Assembly (NCBI GenBank): GCA_004014935.1
Contig: CP025322.1
Span: 1,054,001-1,118,000, forward strand
DNA length: 64,000 nucleotides
Direction of reading: 5' to 3'
Origin: Saccharomycopsis malanga
Lineage: Eukaryota; Ascomycota; Saccharomycetes; Ascoideales; Saccharomycopsidaceae
Part shown: piece by piece, positions 20,584 through 31,800 of the stretch
Position numbering within the stretch: position 1 is the stretch's first letter
Layout of the letters: every line of letters starts with the position of its first letter
The notes under the pieces: model-generated
Databases searched by the model: none
What the model was told of the DNA's origin: nothing
What the model saw: the letters and a program-made list of their open reading frames with translations, nothing else
Made by a program: the position numbers and the translations under genes

Positions 20584-20754
20584 TTAACGGTATTTGTTGA
20601 AACCAATGTCCTTAGCCTTTTCTCTGAAACATTGACGACAGATGTCCAAACCGTATTTTCTGATCAAACCTTGGTGGGAGGAGCAGACACGACATTGTCT
20701 AGAACCTTTACCGTAAGTTCTTGGGTGGGAGAACCAAACGTTTTCGTGAGCCAT
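20584..20754 (-). CDS. RPS29: 40S ribosomal protein S29 (uS14)
   Basis: This small gene lies antisense to a longer meaningless frame. Reading the minus strand from ATG 20754 gives a 56-aa protein beginning [20 protein letters not shown] and ending DIGFNKYR, the exact length and ends of yeast Rps29. The zinc-binding cysteines C21, C24, C39 and C42 (CRVC … CRQC) are all present. It sits in the head of the small ribosomal subunit near the mRNA path. No intron interrupts it. The first codons (ATG GCT CAC GAA AAC GTT) use the preferred codons expected of a highly expressed gene. Confidence 0.97.
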   Translation of the reverse strand: MAHENVWFSHPRTYGKGSRQCRVCSSHQGLIRKYGLDICRQCFREKAKDIGFNKYR

Positions 20755-22018
20755 ATTGCTAGAAAAGTTAGTAGATGACTCAAGAAATTAATAGGGTATA
20801 TGATGAAAGTAGCAAGAGGTGTTATTAGACGTGAAGCCTATTTGAAATTATTAGTGACATGTAGATTATTGTTGTCATAGAGTATATCAATTTTCTAACC
20901 CATAAATGATACTACACAACTTTAATTATAGAATCTGGCAATTTGAACAATTCCCAGTCACATAAAGAGCATAGCTTTTAATGGCTGGTCAAAGGTCTTG
21001 ATCTTGCTGTAAGTTCTTTATAATTATCCACTTAAATAATTTGATGATGTTTGCACATCGTCCTGAACTCATTATAATGAGCTGGTGATAACAGATGTTC
21101 GTTATTCGAAAAACCCATATACTCAATATGTTGGCCTTATTCTTTATATTTAATAATTCTCATTTTTCACTCTTGGCAATATACCTTCAGCTTCCACTTT
21201 TAACACTTGATATTGAACACCACTTGCTCTTGATATCTCACTTTCTAACCTTTACTTACAATATTTGTGATAAGTTCTTTGGTTATTACTTGATGATGCT
21301 GTAACACTCAACTAGTCTACTGATTCGCTTAACAGTTTTCTACTTTCCAAATACTATCCTGTCCCTCCCACAGTAATTTTTTTCATTCTGGAGATTCTGC
21401 GAAAATACCGGTCTTATAGGTCACGTGAAACTTCAATGAAATTGAAAAAAGAGTAAAGCCCTATGGACGGGCATGTGATCAAGTGTGCCCTACATGCAAT
21501 TTTGTTTTTTCTTGTATTTTGCAGGAAGATGCAGGTTCATTCCCAACATGCATAACTAATAGTTTTCATGAAAAGCAAGAGGAGGGACACATTTGTAAAG
21601 AAAAGGAGGTAATATAGATAAGACTATACTGATTTTTACTGTAAATCAGAGCTGGGAACTTGTTCATAATGCTAAAAACAAAGCTTAATAGGCATACTTA
21701 ATGCTATGCTACTTGTTTGATAAAATTTGGCCCTGTGTATATTTTTGAGTATTTTCTACGTCAAACTGACAATGTTTCGAAACCAAATAATTTACTTTTA
21801 TTAATAAAGATAACTGAAAACCATTTCAACCATCACTTTTCACCACTATTACTCAATAATACCTGTTTCCGGTTAGTAGCACGTGCTGAAGGGTAAACGC
21901 ATCTCGAATATGCAGCCTGAGAAAAAAAATATATATATCCAATGCATGAAGCCGCTAAAAAAATTTCAGTACTACAATAACATAAATTTGAAGAGACGTA
22001 ACAGTTCTATCGATCAAG
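20755..22018. promoter_or_regulatory. Divergent RPS29/TSR1 intergenic promoter region
   Basis: No gene is seen. Two E-box palindromes stand out: TCACGTGA at 21421-21428 and AGCACGTGCT near 21878-21887. CACGTG is the Cbf1 site, and Cbf1 takes part in ribosomal-protein gene control in Candida. Close to TSR1, an AAAAAAATTTCA stretch (about 21957-21968) resembles the RRPE element, and GCATCTCG (about 21899-21906) resembles a PAC element. Both elements mark ribosome-biogenesis promoters. The assignments are by eye. Confidence 0.45.
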
Positions 22019-24247
22019 ATGGCTACTGGACATTCACATAGATCGACTCTTAAGAAGGACAAGAAGCCTTTCAAGTCCAGACATGCTTCGAAGGGCCAAG
22101 TGAAAGCTAGAAATCAAGGCAAAGTTGAAAAGTCTCGTCCTAGTGCCAATAGTAGAAAAAATAAAATCAATGGCAAATTGCAAAGAAAGAACATGGCTAA
22201 ACAGCTCAAGGAAAAGAAGATCTTACACGCGGTGGAGAATAGAAAGTTATTTCAATCGTCCAATGGTTTAGAGAAGATTGTTACTATTGTATCTTTGACT
22301 GAAGACATTGATGAGGCAGATGTTCTTAATAGACTTGTAGACGTTGCGGTTAATGAAGGATCTGATGAGAAATCTATGCTTTCTGCACCAAGTGTGACAT
22401 CTATCAAGTTTACCAAGTTTAAGTCCAATTTTAAGTTCATTTTACCTAATAAAAACAATTTCCTTTCAATTTTGGATGCTGCCAGAGTGTCTGATTTTGT
22501 CATATTTGCATTGAGTGCGAATGAGGAAGTTGATACCAGCTATGGTGAACAGATTATCAGAGCTATAGAACTTCAGGGTATTTCGAACTCTGTATGTGTT
22601 GTTCCTAATTTGGATACCCAGAATTTGAAGGATAAACACCAAAAGGATATAATAGGATCATTGTCTAGTTATTTCAGACATTTCTTCCCGAATAATGATA
22701 AAGTATTCAATTTGAATAATAGCTCTGACTTGTCAAAGGTAGTTCATCATTTGAGTAGTGTTATACCAAAAGGTATCACCTGGTTGAGCAAGAGAGGATA
22801 TTTGATTGCTGACGATGCCACTGTAGAAAACAACAATTCTGAGTTAGTGGTAACAGGTACTGTCAGAGGATCAGGATTTTATGTCAATCAACTTGTAAAC
22901 ATTCCAAATGTAGGTCAATTCAAAGTCAAGTTTATTGAGAAGCTTGCTAAAAGAGACCAAGCTCCAGAAATTATAAAAAGCGAAATTGAACTTGAAGATG
23001 AGAATGATAACAGCGATTTAATACTGACTACCGATAGCTATATGGAAGACGATGAAATGATGATGAGTGATTATGAGGAAGAAGATGAAATCATTGATGA
23101 TTCTACTAACGCATTCAATGAATATAATAATTTGGACAATCAAGAAACGTTCTTGGATCCAGAAGATGAGGATTTTGATCCAGAAATCGAAGAGGTTCTA
23201 AGTGGCAAATATCAAGTACCCGCTGGCAGAGGTAATACTGCTCTTGAACTCAATGAAGATGACGAAAAACGTCAATTGGACTTATTTTTGGAAGAGTCTG
23301 AGAATCCTGGTTCCACTGAAGAAATTCATCTTGATCCAAGAGAATCTGCAGTTGAGAGATTGAAACGGTTCAGATTCTCATTGAATGAATTTGATCACGA
23401 AGAAGTTGATGACAGAACTCCCGAGGAATGGGAAAACATTCTCAGAATCAGAAACTTTAGAGTTGCTACTAATAGAGCTTTTAAGCTATTCAATAAGAAG
23501 AAACAGATATCATTTGGAGACAAAGTAAAATTGCATTTGGAAATACCACAAGATCAAATAGAGACAGCCATGGTTAGAATGTCGAAATTGCAAAACTTTA
23601 GCACAGCTCCGTTCACCATCTTTGGATTGTTGAAGAACGAAGATAAAGAATCCTTATGTAACTTTTCCATCAAGTCATGGGAAGGCTATGATAAACCAAT
23701 TGCTTCTAAAGACGAAATTATTGTACAGTATGGATCTAGAAGACAGGTCATCAAACCTTTGTATTCTACCAATGCTAACAATGCTGATAATATCCACAAG
23801 TACTTGAGATTTTCCCTACAAGACGCTACCAACATTGCTTCGGCTATAGTACCTATCAACTTCGGCAGAGTTCCAGTGTTGTTCTTCAAAACCTCACATG
23901 ATCAATACCCTAAGAATTTGGAACTTGTGGGCTCCGGCACTTTTGAAAGCATTGATCATACCAGAGTGACTGTAAAGAGAGCTTTGCTTGTTGGTCAACC
24001 ATTCAAGATCCATAAAAAAGTTATCACCATCCGATACATGTTTTTCAAACCAGAAGATATCAATTACTTTAAGAGTGTGCCATTGTTTACCAAGTCTGGT
24101 GCCAGTGGTTATATAAGAGAAAGTTTGGGTACCCATGGTTACTTTAAAGCTAGTTTTAACAGAAAGTTGAGTGCCCAAGATTACGTCTACATGGCATTGT
24201 ACAAACGTGTATGGCCAAAACCTTCTACACCATTCATCGAGTTTTGA
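22019..24247 (+). CDS. TSR1: 40S maturation factor Tsr1
   Basis: This 742-aa protein starts at ATG 22019. Its lysine-rich N-terminus (GHSHRSTLKKDKKPFKSRHA) is the diagnostic start of Tsr1, a GTPase-like factor structurally related to translational GTPases and Bms1 but lacking GTP hydrolysis motifs. An acidic insertion spans about residues 320-390. The conserved C-terminal beta-barrel region includes RNFRVATNRAFKLFNKK and ends WPKPSTPFIEF, as in other yeasts. The protein binds late cytoplasmic pre-40S particles and blocks premature 60S joining. The upstream region has RRPE/PAC-like motifs, in keeping with ribosome-biogenesis control. The length is close to S. cerevisiae Tsr1 (788 aa). Confidence 0.96.
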   Translation: MATGHSHRSTLKKDKKPFKSRHASKGQVKARNQGKVEKSRPSANSRKNKINGKLQRKNMAKQLKEKKILHAVENRKLFQSSNGLEKIVTIVSLTEDIDEADVLNRLVDVAVNEGSDEKSMLSAPSVTSIKFTKFKSNFKFILPNKNNFLSILDAARVSDFVIFALSANEEVDTSYGEQIIRAIELQGISNSVCVVPNLDTQNLKDKHQKDIIGSLSSYFRHFFPNNDKVFNLNNSSDLSKVVHHLSSVIPKGITWLSKRGYLIADDATVENNNSELVVTGTVRGSGFYVNQLVNIPNVGQFKVKFIEKLAKRDQAPEIIKSEIELEDENDNSDLILTTDSYMEDDEMMMSDYEEEDEIIDDSTNAFNEYNNLDNQETFLDPEDEDFDPEIEEVLSGKYQVPAGRGNTALELNEDDEKRQLDLFLEESENPGSTEEIHLDPRESAVERLKRFRFSLNEFDHEEVDDRTPEEWENILRIRNFRVATNRAFKLFNKKKQISFGDKVKLHLEIPQDQIETAMVRMSKLQNFSTAPFTIFGLLKNEDKESLCNFSIKSWEGYDKPIASKDEIIVQYGSRRQVIKPLYSTNANNADNIHKYLRFSLQDATNIASAIVPINFGRVPVLFFKTSHDQYPKNLELVGSGTFESIDHTRVTVKRALLVGQPFKIHKKVITIRYMFFKPEDINYFKSVPLFTKSGASGYIRESLGTHGYFKASFNRKLSAQDYVYMALYKRVWPKPSTPFIEF

Positions 24248-24789
24248 AAGAATTTTTGTGAAAAAAAAAGGTTGTTCTTTTATCCCATGTTTTTCTTGCG
24301 TTGTTTATACCTCATAGATTGCATACTTGTATTACTATTTAGTGTACTATTTTGTTATAGTTTTGTTAATATCAAGCCTTTCATTAAGTTTTGATTTCCG
24401 CTTTTCATACTTGCTGTGTGCACTACGTGTAGTTTATAGTATAGTATAGCAACCCCACATTTTACCTTTTTTTAAGTCAATCTTAACTACAAACTGCAAT
24501 CTCTTCAAAACAGTGACTTTGCTTATTATATTTTAAAATTGTAAAACTGCATGGCTATTTTCAAAAAAAAAAGGGCCCGCAAACACTCTATACGTCCAAC
24601 AATGGAAGGTTGTAAAATTATCGCTTCCCGAGGCCGTTAGCGGAGCTCCGCTTGACGATAGCGATGTCAACTGACTCACCTATATATGATGCGTACATTT
24701 TATTCTTCGGACATAAATACCAACAACTTTCAGAGTTGTGTTGACATTTAACTTTTTTGTGCTATATATTGTCCAGAAAAACCCTTACG
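24248..24789. other. Intergenic: TSR1 terminator region and IDP1 promoter
   Basis: AT-rich 3' flank of TSR1, then the IDP1 promoter, which holds the GC-rich palindrome listed separately. No ORF. Confidence 0.5.
24638..24651. promoter_or_regulatory. Palindromic zinc-cluster-type site upstream of IDP1
   Basis: AGCGGAGCTCCGCT is a perfect 14-bp palindrome containing CGG-N4-CCG, the everted/inverted triplet layout bound by Zn(II)2Cys6 activators. It lies about 140 bases before the IDP1 ATG and is nested in a wider imperfect inverted repeat (ATCGCT … AGCGAT). The regulator is unknown. Confidence 0.45.
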
Positions 24790-26130
24790 ATGATAGGAAG
24801 AGCAATTAAAACTCCAATTCTTGGAGCAGCAAGTAGACAGACCAGATATAATGTTAAGCATTGTGGGGCTGCAGCCCGTTTATTTTCCACATCCAGCATC
24901 TCCTTAGATAAACTCAAGGTGAAGAGTCCTGTGGTTGAATTAGATGGTGATGAAATGACCAGAATCATCTGGCAAATCATCAAAGACAAATTGATTCACC
25001 CATATTTGGATATTGATTTGAAATATTATGATTTGTCTATCACTAACCGAGACGCAACCAATGATCAAGTGACAGTTGATTCTGCCCACGCTATCAAGAA
25101 GTATGGTGTTGGTATCAAATGTGCCACCATTACTCCAGACGAGGCTAGAGTTAAAGAGTTCAACTTGAAGAAAATGTGGGTATCTCCAAATGGTACCATC
25201 AGAAATATTCTTGGTGGTACTGTCTTCAGAGAACCAATTGTCATTCCTAACATACCAAGATTGGTCCAGGGGTGGGAAAAGCCTATTGTGATTGGTAGAC
25301 ATGCCCACGGTGACCAGTACAAATCTACCAACATTACCATTCCGGAAGCCGGCAAGTTGGAATTGAGTTTCACTCCAGATTCCGACCCTAGCAAGAAACA
25401 AACTTACAATGTCTTTGATTTCAAAGGGCCAGGCGTCGGGCTTGCCATGTATAATACAGAAGAATCTATTAGAGGGTTTGCTCACTCTTCCTTCAAAATT
25501 GCTCTCCAAAAGAAACTCAATTTAACCTTTTCTTCCAAAAATACCATCTTGAAGAAATACGACGGAAAGTTCAAGGACATTTTCCAAGAAATCTACGACA
25601 CCACCTACAAGCCAGAGTTTGAGAAACTCGGGATATACTACGAACACCGTTTGATTGACGACATGGTGGCCCAAATGATCAAATCTAAAGGTGGTTTTGT
25701 CATGGCCCTTAAAAACTACGATGGTGATGTCATTTCCGACGTTGTGGCCCAAGGATTTGGTTCTTTGGGATTAATGACGTCTGTCTTGATGACCCCAGAT
25801 GGGAAAGCATTTGAATCCGAAGCAGCACATGGTACTGTTACCAGACATTTCAGAAGACACCAAAAGGGCGAGGAAACTTCAACCAACTCCATTGCGTCTA
25901 TCTTTGCTTGGACAAAGGGTATTCATCAAAGAGCCATTTTAGATAACACCCCAGAAGTTGCTGATTTTGCCAACAAGTTGGAAGCAGCCACTATCGAAGT
26001 GGTTCAGAACGATGGCATCATGACCAAGGATTTAGCCTTGACTATGGGCAAAACCTCCAGAGATAGCTACGTCACTACCACAGAGTTTTTGGATGCTGTT
26101 GCTGACAAGTTGAAGTCTAAGGCCGCTTGA
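24790..26130 (+). CDS. IDP1: Mitochondrial NADP-dependent isocitrate dehydrogenase
   Basis: The protein is 446 aa from ATG 24790; the frame is open upstream only through a TTG. An N-terminal presequence rich in Arg/Ser ([20 protein letters not shown] … RLFSTSS) predicts mitochondrial import. The enzyme body starts [19 protein letters not shown] and carries the isocitrate-binding [20 protein letters not shown], the metal-binding aspartates around [13 protein letters not shown] and [13 protein letters not shown], and the NADP segment [19 protein letters not shown]. It oxidises isocitrate to 2-oxoglutarate and supplies mitochondrial NADPH. All conserved blocks are intact. It could in principle be a peroxisomal or cytosolic paralogue, but the presequence and the absence of an SKL end favour the mitochondrial form. 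Confidence 0.95.
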   Translation: MIGRAIKTPILGAASRQTRYNVKHCGAAARLFSTSSISLDKLKVKSPVVELDGDEMTRIIWQIIKDKLIHPYLDIDLKYYDLSITNRDATNDQVTVDSAHAIKKYGVGIKCATITPDEARVKEFNLKKMWVSPNGTIRNILGGTVFREPIVIPNIPRLVQGWEKPIVIGRHAHGDQYKSTNITIPEAGKLELSFTPDSDPSKKQTYNVFDFKGPGVGLAMYNTEESIRGFAHSSFKIALQKKLNLTFSSKNTILKKYDGKFKDIFQEIYDTTYKPEFEKLGIYYEHRLIDDMVAQMIKSKGGFVMALKNYDGDVISDVVAQGFGSLGLMTSVLMTPDGKAFESEAAHGTVTRHFRRHQKGEETSTNSIASIFAWTKGIHQRAILDNTPEVADFANKLEAATIEVVQNDGIMTKDLALTMGKTSRDSYVTTTEFLDAVADKLKSKAA

Positions 26131-26623
26131 GCTTTATAGAAGGTGATTTTTTACCGTTGTTTGTTCAAAAAATTGATAAGAAACGTTGATATACGAAGAG
26201 TAGTACAGGTAAATATAAGAAAATTCAATAATACTTTACATGTAGAAAGTCATATTTCAATATCTTAACTCTGTATATTGGAAAATCACTCATGTATTAT
26301 ACAAAATGACATACAATATTATCTGATCATCAAATCAGTCACTTTGTAGCCGTGTACTCTTTTGTTAGTGTATACCATTTATTGCTGAAGAGGTTTTAGG
26401 TAAAACAGTCACATATACCGAAAAAAAATAGCGTTGGCTTGCTCAATATCGACACTGACAATATATATAGATGGAATAACTGCCATTGTATGCGAATTAT
26501 TCATGTTCAATGATACAAGGACATCGATTAATTATATACATGAAGGAATTGCAATATCGTTATTAATGTTTGACAATGAAAATAATCAAATAAGTAATGA
26601 CAAGCAAAGTAAAGTACAGAATA
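26131..26623. other. Convergent intergenic region
   Basis: AT-rich interval of 493 bases between the 3' ends of IDP1 (+) and the two-exon gene (-). I see no gene or repeat. Confidence 0.5.
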
Positions 26624-27094
26624 CTAACTCGTTTCTTCTTTGGTCTCTTCGGTACTCTCCAAGTATGCCCAGAGAATCCGTAGGGAGTAAAAGGTTGCGA
26701 AAGTCATTGCAACCACCTTGAGGAATGGCTTGCCCTCTTCGCGATAGAATTTGGTCTACAAACTGTTAGTAAATGTAATACAACATGAATAGAACGGTCT
26801 ATGGCAAATGTTATGTTGGGGCATGATACATACATGGAGGGACTTTTTATCGACTTCTTGTTGTGTTTCTCCATGTTTCTGGGCTTCTTTGGTTTGTCCT
26901 TCAGTATAACTGTTCGGTCCAACTTCAGACCGAAGCTGCTGCTGAAACTGCTTCAAATGCTTCTGATCAGCATCAATCTTTTTGTTGAAACTAATACAAT
27001 TTTGGCTGAATGCCCTAAACGAACTATATCTTAATTGGCTTATATTTGAAGCACCGAAAGCAGTGTTCAACAGTACAATACAAGTTTTAAACAT
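26624..27094 (-). CDS. Small mitochondrial-type inner-membrane protein, two exons
   Basis: A gene split by one intron: exon 1 is 27094-26834 (87 codons), the intron 26833-26756 (78 bp), and exon 2 26755-26624 (43 codons plus TAG). The donor is GTATGT, the branch site TACTAAC (26771-26765), and the acceptor TAG ends at 26756. The exons join in phase 0 at …KKSLH|TKFYREEGKP…, giving 130 aa. The N-terminus (MFKTCIVLLNTAF … RYSSFRAFS) is Arg/Ser-rich without acids, like a mitochondrial presequence. A Gln/Lys-rich middle follows, then one hydrophobic segment (VVAMTFATFYSLRILWAYL) and an acidic tail. I do not recognise the family with certainty. S. cerevisiae COI1, also a small intron-bearing mitochondrial membrane protein, is one candidate to test. 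Confidence 0.7.
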
Positions 27095-27810
27095 GTCTCA
27101 CTTTTATAGAAGTAATTCCCACTTGTAGTTCATTACATCATATAGTGATATAACCATCACCTATATAATAGTCAAACATTATATGGTTATGTGCGCTGGT
27201 TACTATATATAACGAAAGGGTGATTCTTACCAACTGGATTGAAGACTATCTTACAGTAATAATGGCTGATGTGATGCATTTGCCATTTTCAGCGGGGATT
27301 TAGTGTCGAATCTTATGGCGGAAGTTATTGTAGAATAGAGGGAGAATTTATAGAATGCACAGAAATTTTGCACCCATCTTACAGGAAAACGGGTCAGTTG
27401 CTCTTACACCTTGATAAAAAATGTAGAGACTTTGTAAAAGCTTACGGAAACTGAAATAATTTTGTTTACTATGGCATCATACGGTCCCTAGATATTGGTA
27501 CAACACTTTATGTTTTTAATATAAAGTTGGTGAGTGGGAGTGGGTAGTATACAGTAATATGTCTTATATCTTCTACACAGGAGTACATGTGTAGACTACC
27601 CTTTTAGAATGTACAAGATGCAAACATAATTGGCATCAATTACTTGTTTTTTAATTCTAAAGCTTACCATACGGAAACTGGCTACGTAATTCGATAAATA
27701 GGCTTAAGGTATAATGTATCAAACATAAAGTGTAAAATGTATAAAAAAGAAGGTCAGAAAAAAAGTAAATTAAAAAATATCGCTACAGGGCTGCCAGCTA
27801 TCACATACGA
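27095..27810. other. Intergenic, promoter of the two-exon gene and CCW14 3' flank
   Basis: 716 AT-rich bases. No ORF, RNA or repeat recognised. Confidence 0.45.
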
Positions 27811-28425
27811 TCAATAAATCAAAGCACCAAAGGCAAGAAGTGCAATAATGCTGAGTTGTTGACCTGTCATGGTGGCTGCAACATTACTAGACTTTTCACC
27901 TGTGGAAGTCAGGGTGCTAGCAGCTTCAGAAGCACTTGCGCTTGTTTCTGATGAACTAGCAGTACTGACGGCGCTGGCGGAACTTCCTGAACTCTCAAAG
28001 GTAGCTGAGACAGATGAACTTGATGCCTTGGAAGATGTTTTTGAGCTAGAACTACTTGCAGAGATATGGCTGATGGATTCTGATGCCGAAGATGTTGCGG
28101 AATGAGAAGAGCTGCTTGTTTTTAAAGCTGAAGACGTGCTTGAAGAAGATGAAGTTGTATGTTCTGCCTTATATTTGCTGCCACAGAGGGTTTTCAAAAA
28201 ACTATTGGCATCGTCAGCATTGTTGTTAGGACAGGTTGACGAAAAACACTTTGAAATGTCTCCAGAAAGGTTGGAGCAGATTGATGACTGCTGATTCAAT
28301 GTGTACTGCTTGTCAGCCTTCACCACCTTGGACACACAGGCAAGTAAACATGCTGGAGGAGTTGCTGCTGAAACCAGCAGCAACACCATTAGACTGGCGA
28401 TTATATAGAACAGATACAAGTTCAT
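27811..28425 (-). CDS. SSR1: CFEM-type GPI cell-wall mannoprotein, Ccw14/Ssr1 family
   Basis: The protein has 204 aa from ATG 28425. A signal peptide is followed by TPPACLLACVSKVVK, nearly identical to the start of S. cerevisiae Ccw14 and C. albicans Ssr1. The CFEM-like domain ends CPNNNADDANSFLKTLC. A Ser/Thr/Ala-rich O-glycosylated stalk (about 90-175) then leads to a C-terminal hydrophobic GPI signal (SIIALLAFGALIY). It is a structural beta-glucan-linked wall protein. Only six of the eight CFEM cysteines are present: the pair that forms CYC/CIC in the relatives is absent, with about ten residues missing between SSIC and KCFSSTC. It is divergent from ELP1. Confidence 0.88.
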   Translation of the reverse strand: MNLYLFYIIASLMVLLLVSAATPPACLLACVSKVVKADKQYTLNQQSSICSNLSGDISKCFSSTCPNNNADDANSFLKTLCGSKYKAEHTTSSSSSTSSALKTSSSSHSATSSASESISHISASSSSSKTSSKASSSSVSATFESSGSSASAVSTASSSETSASASEAASTLTSTGEKSSNVAATMTGQQLSIIALLAFGALIY

Positions 28426-28819
28426 CTTTAACGAAAGTCAAATGCACTGAAGCAGGAAGGTTACACTTTTACATTATCTTTACGCAAGCAGCCGCATACT
28501 GGCGACTGGCCTCTTTATATACCATACCCTTCCAATAAACATTCCCATGTTAGAGACAGAAATCAGGATTTCCCTTTTCGGCACTCCTACAAACGGCCCT
28601 GAAACAAAAGTTGGGCCGTATGTAACGCTCATATGATTTGCGCATGTATATACATATATATGCAACTTGCTGCGTTTTTCTGCGACAATCACGCAGAAAA
28701 GAAAATTTTGGATTTTTTTTTTTGTCAACTTCTCGATGAGCTTTTCGATATAGAAGATCAGTTGAACATTGAATCAGTTATAACGGTTAAAAGGGTACGT
28801 TAGATTTAAGGAAGAAGAA
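28426..28819. promoter_or_regulatory. Divergent promoter between SSR1/CCW14 and ELP1
   Basis: This 394-base shared promoter has a tATATAcATATATATg stretch at 28648-28662 and a T-run at 28711-28723 (dT tract) nearer ELP1. No ORF is present. Confidence 0.45.
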
Positions 28820-31800
28820 ATGCTCAATTTGGTGTTTTTGAACAGGGGCGTAATAGGTCCAACGTCCTCGCTTGCGCCAGATCTTCTATTGGCAGCATCT
28901 GTTTTCGATACTATTACAAATAGTTTGACAGTGGCACTTGGACCAGGGGAGTTTGATGGCACGATAGAAGTGCAGCAATTTGAAAAGACAGGTGGGGTCA
29001 GCTTGCTTGCAAATTTTCAAGTAGCTCCGGGTGATAGACTTGTTTCGTTCTCTCATTTTTCAGACATTTGTCAATTGATATTCATATTTGCCAATGGAGA
29101 TATTATAACCGCAGTATATGATCCATCCAGGAAAGACGATCTTGACTCGGTTGTGGTTGAAATTGTAGGATCTATTTCGGATGGGATTGTCTCTGCAGAA
29201 TGGTCGCCAGATGAAGAGATTCTCACGCTTATTACTGGGGCCAAGAACATGATATTGTTGAGCAGACAGTTTGAGCCGATTGCAGAAAGACCCTTGACAG
29301 CGGAAGATGCCAACGAGTCCAAGCATGTGAGCGTTGGATGGGGTAAGAGAGAGACACAGTTCAAAGGTAAGGGTGCAAGGGCAGCAGAAAGAGCAATGCT
29401 TGAGAGTTTGAAGAACTCTGGATTAAAAGAAGGAGAGGCTCCTAGAGACCCTACGATGCCAGCCAAAGTGGATGAAGGGGTGAAGAGTGAGTTTGATACC
29501 GGTAAAACGTCTATATCCTGGAGAGGCGATTGCCAATACTTTGCAGTGTCAACCGTCGAGACTATTGGTGGTTCTGAAATACGGTTGATCAGAGTGTTTG
29601 ATAGAGAGGGCAATCTAGATGGTGTTTCAGAGCCTGTCAATGGCTTGGAAGATCATTTAGCATGGAAACCTCAAGGTGCTTTGATTGCATCCACACAAAG
29701 AAAGAATCCTAGCGACAAAAATAACCATACTGTAAAAGACATTCTCATCAATCCAAAGTTTGTAGATCAGAAAGAAGTTGAGGAGGATTTAGATTTAGTC
29801 TTTTTTGAAAGAAATGGGTTGAGACATGGTGAATTTAGCTTGCGATTGCCTTTGAACACTAGAGTCAAAGATATTGCATGGAATAATAGCTCCGAGGTAT
29901 TGGCTATTCTTCTAGACAAGTCTATTCAACTCTGGACTACCAAGAATTACCACTGGTACTTGAAACAGGAGATATTTTCAGTCAACAACGGGGTGATCAA
30001 CTATATCAAATGGCACACTGAGAAACCGTTGACGTTTATGATGGGCACGGAATCAACAGTCGAAGTCATTGATTTGGCATATGGTATTATATCCGGCCCA
30101 ACTGTTTCTCCACATGATGTGAGCATGACAGGTGTAATTGATGGCAAGACATGCAATGTAACACCTTTAGCTGTTGCCAACGTCCCTCCGCCAATGGCTT
30201 TTAGAGAAATACAACTAGAGGAAAACGTGCTCAACTTTGCCATTTCCAAGTCCAATGAAAGATTCGCCATACTAACAGAAAGCGGAGTTACTTTTGCCAG
30301 ATTCAATTTGAAGAAGAAAAGCTTGCCAAAGGTTGTCTCGTTTTTATCCAAAACACAATTGTTAGGTCATGATAAACTCAACTTGCGCCAGGCCAGCTTT
30401 GCTGAAAACAATATAGCGGGAGTTTTAGTGGATGACTTGTCAACTAATAAATCTAAGATTGTATTGGTAGATTTGTTCGATATAAAAGAACCTAAAATCA
30501 TAACAGTAGTAGACCCTCCAATGAAGGTGGCATTATTGAAATCACACTCTACTTACAAGTCTTTGACGTTCCAAACCGTCAATGCTGCTGTTTACAACAT
30601 CAGTCCTTCTGATTATTCTGTGATTCTGATTGCCAAATTGGGCCAGCTATGCTATGATTATCATGTTATTGATGAATACCAATCAGCAGAAATAATTGAT
30701 ACGCGTTATATCACCGAGAAAAACATGATTGTGTTTGGTCTTGCTCTGAATGGTAAATTATTTGTTAATGATAGACAGCTCACTAGTGCTGTAACGTCAA
30801 TCAAAGTATCCCAATCTCATTTATTGTTTACTACTGCTCAGCATCAGCTTCGTTTTGTTCATTTGAACAACGATTTTGCCACTTACAATATAAGTGACGA
30901 TGAGTTGCATACTTCAAATAAGGAAGCAGTTGTCAATCATAATAACAACAACGAACATGTTGTTTCGTATGAAGATGAACGTATTAGAGCTATTGAAAGG
31001 GGCTCTTTGTTAGTCTCTGTTTCTCCAACAGATTTTTCCGTCGTGCTACAAGCTCCTAGAGGTAATTTGGAGACAATTTATCCTAGAATCATGGTTTTGA
31101 CTGATATCAGAAAAAACATCAAGTTGAAAAACTACAAAGCCGCCTTTTTGACTTGTAGAACTCATAGAATTGATCTAGATATATTACATGACTATGATCC
31201 CGAGTTGTTTTTCAAAAACCTTGAACATTTCATTACTGAAATCAAAGAAGAAGATCATTTGAACTTGTTCATTGGTTGTCTACATAGCGAGAATGTTGCA
31301 GAATCAAAATATAGAGAAACCATCAATATAGCAAGAGATGCTCAAGTTGTCAAAGCTCTTGAGCCTGTCGGCGCAAAGAACGAGAAACCAGGAGAAAAGA
31401 AACAACCTGATTATTCCAAGATCAACAAGATTTGTGAGAGTTTGTTATCTGTTCTATTAAATCCAAAATATCAAGCCAATTATTTACGTACTATTGTCAC
31501 TGCCTATGCTTCTCAGTATCCGCCTAATTTGACCGATGCTTTGAATCTCATTTCAAGTTTCACTGATGACGATGAAAAGGAAAAATCTATTCAATACTTG
31601 TGCTTTTTGCAAGATGTCAACTTACTTTACAAGACTGCTTTGGGATTGTATGATATTCCATTGACTCTTTTGATCGCTCAACAGTCGCAGAAAGATCCAA
31701 AAGAATACTTGCCATTTTTGCAAGGTCTTCATGTCCAAGAACCTTTGAGAAAACGGTTTGCTATTGATGAATACTTGAAAAACTTTGACAAGGCACTTGA

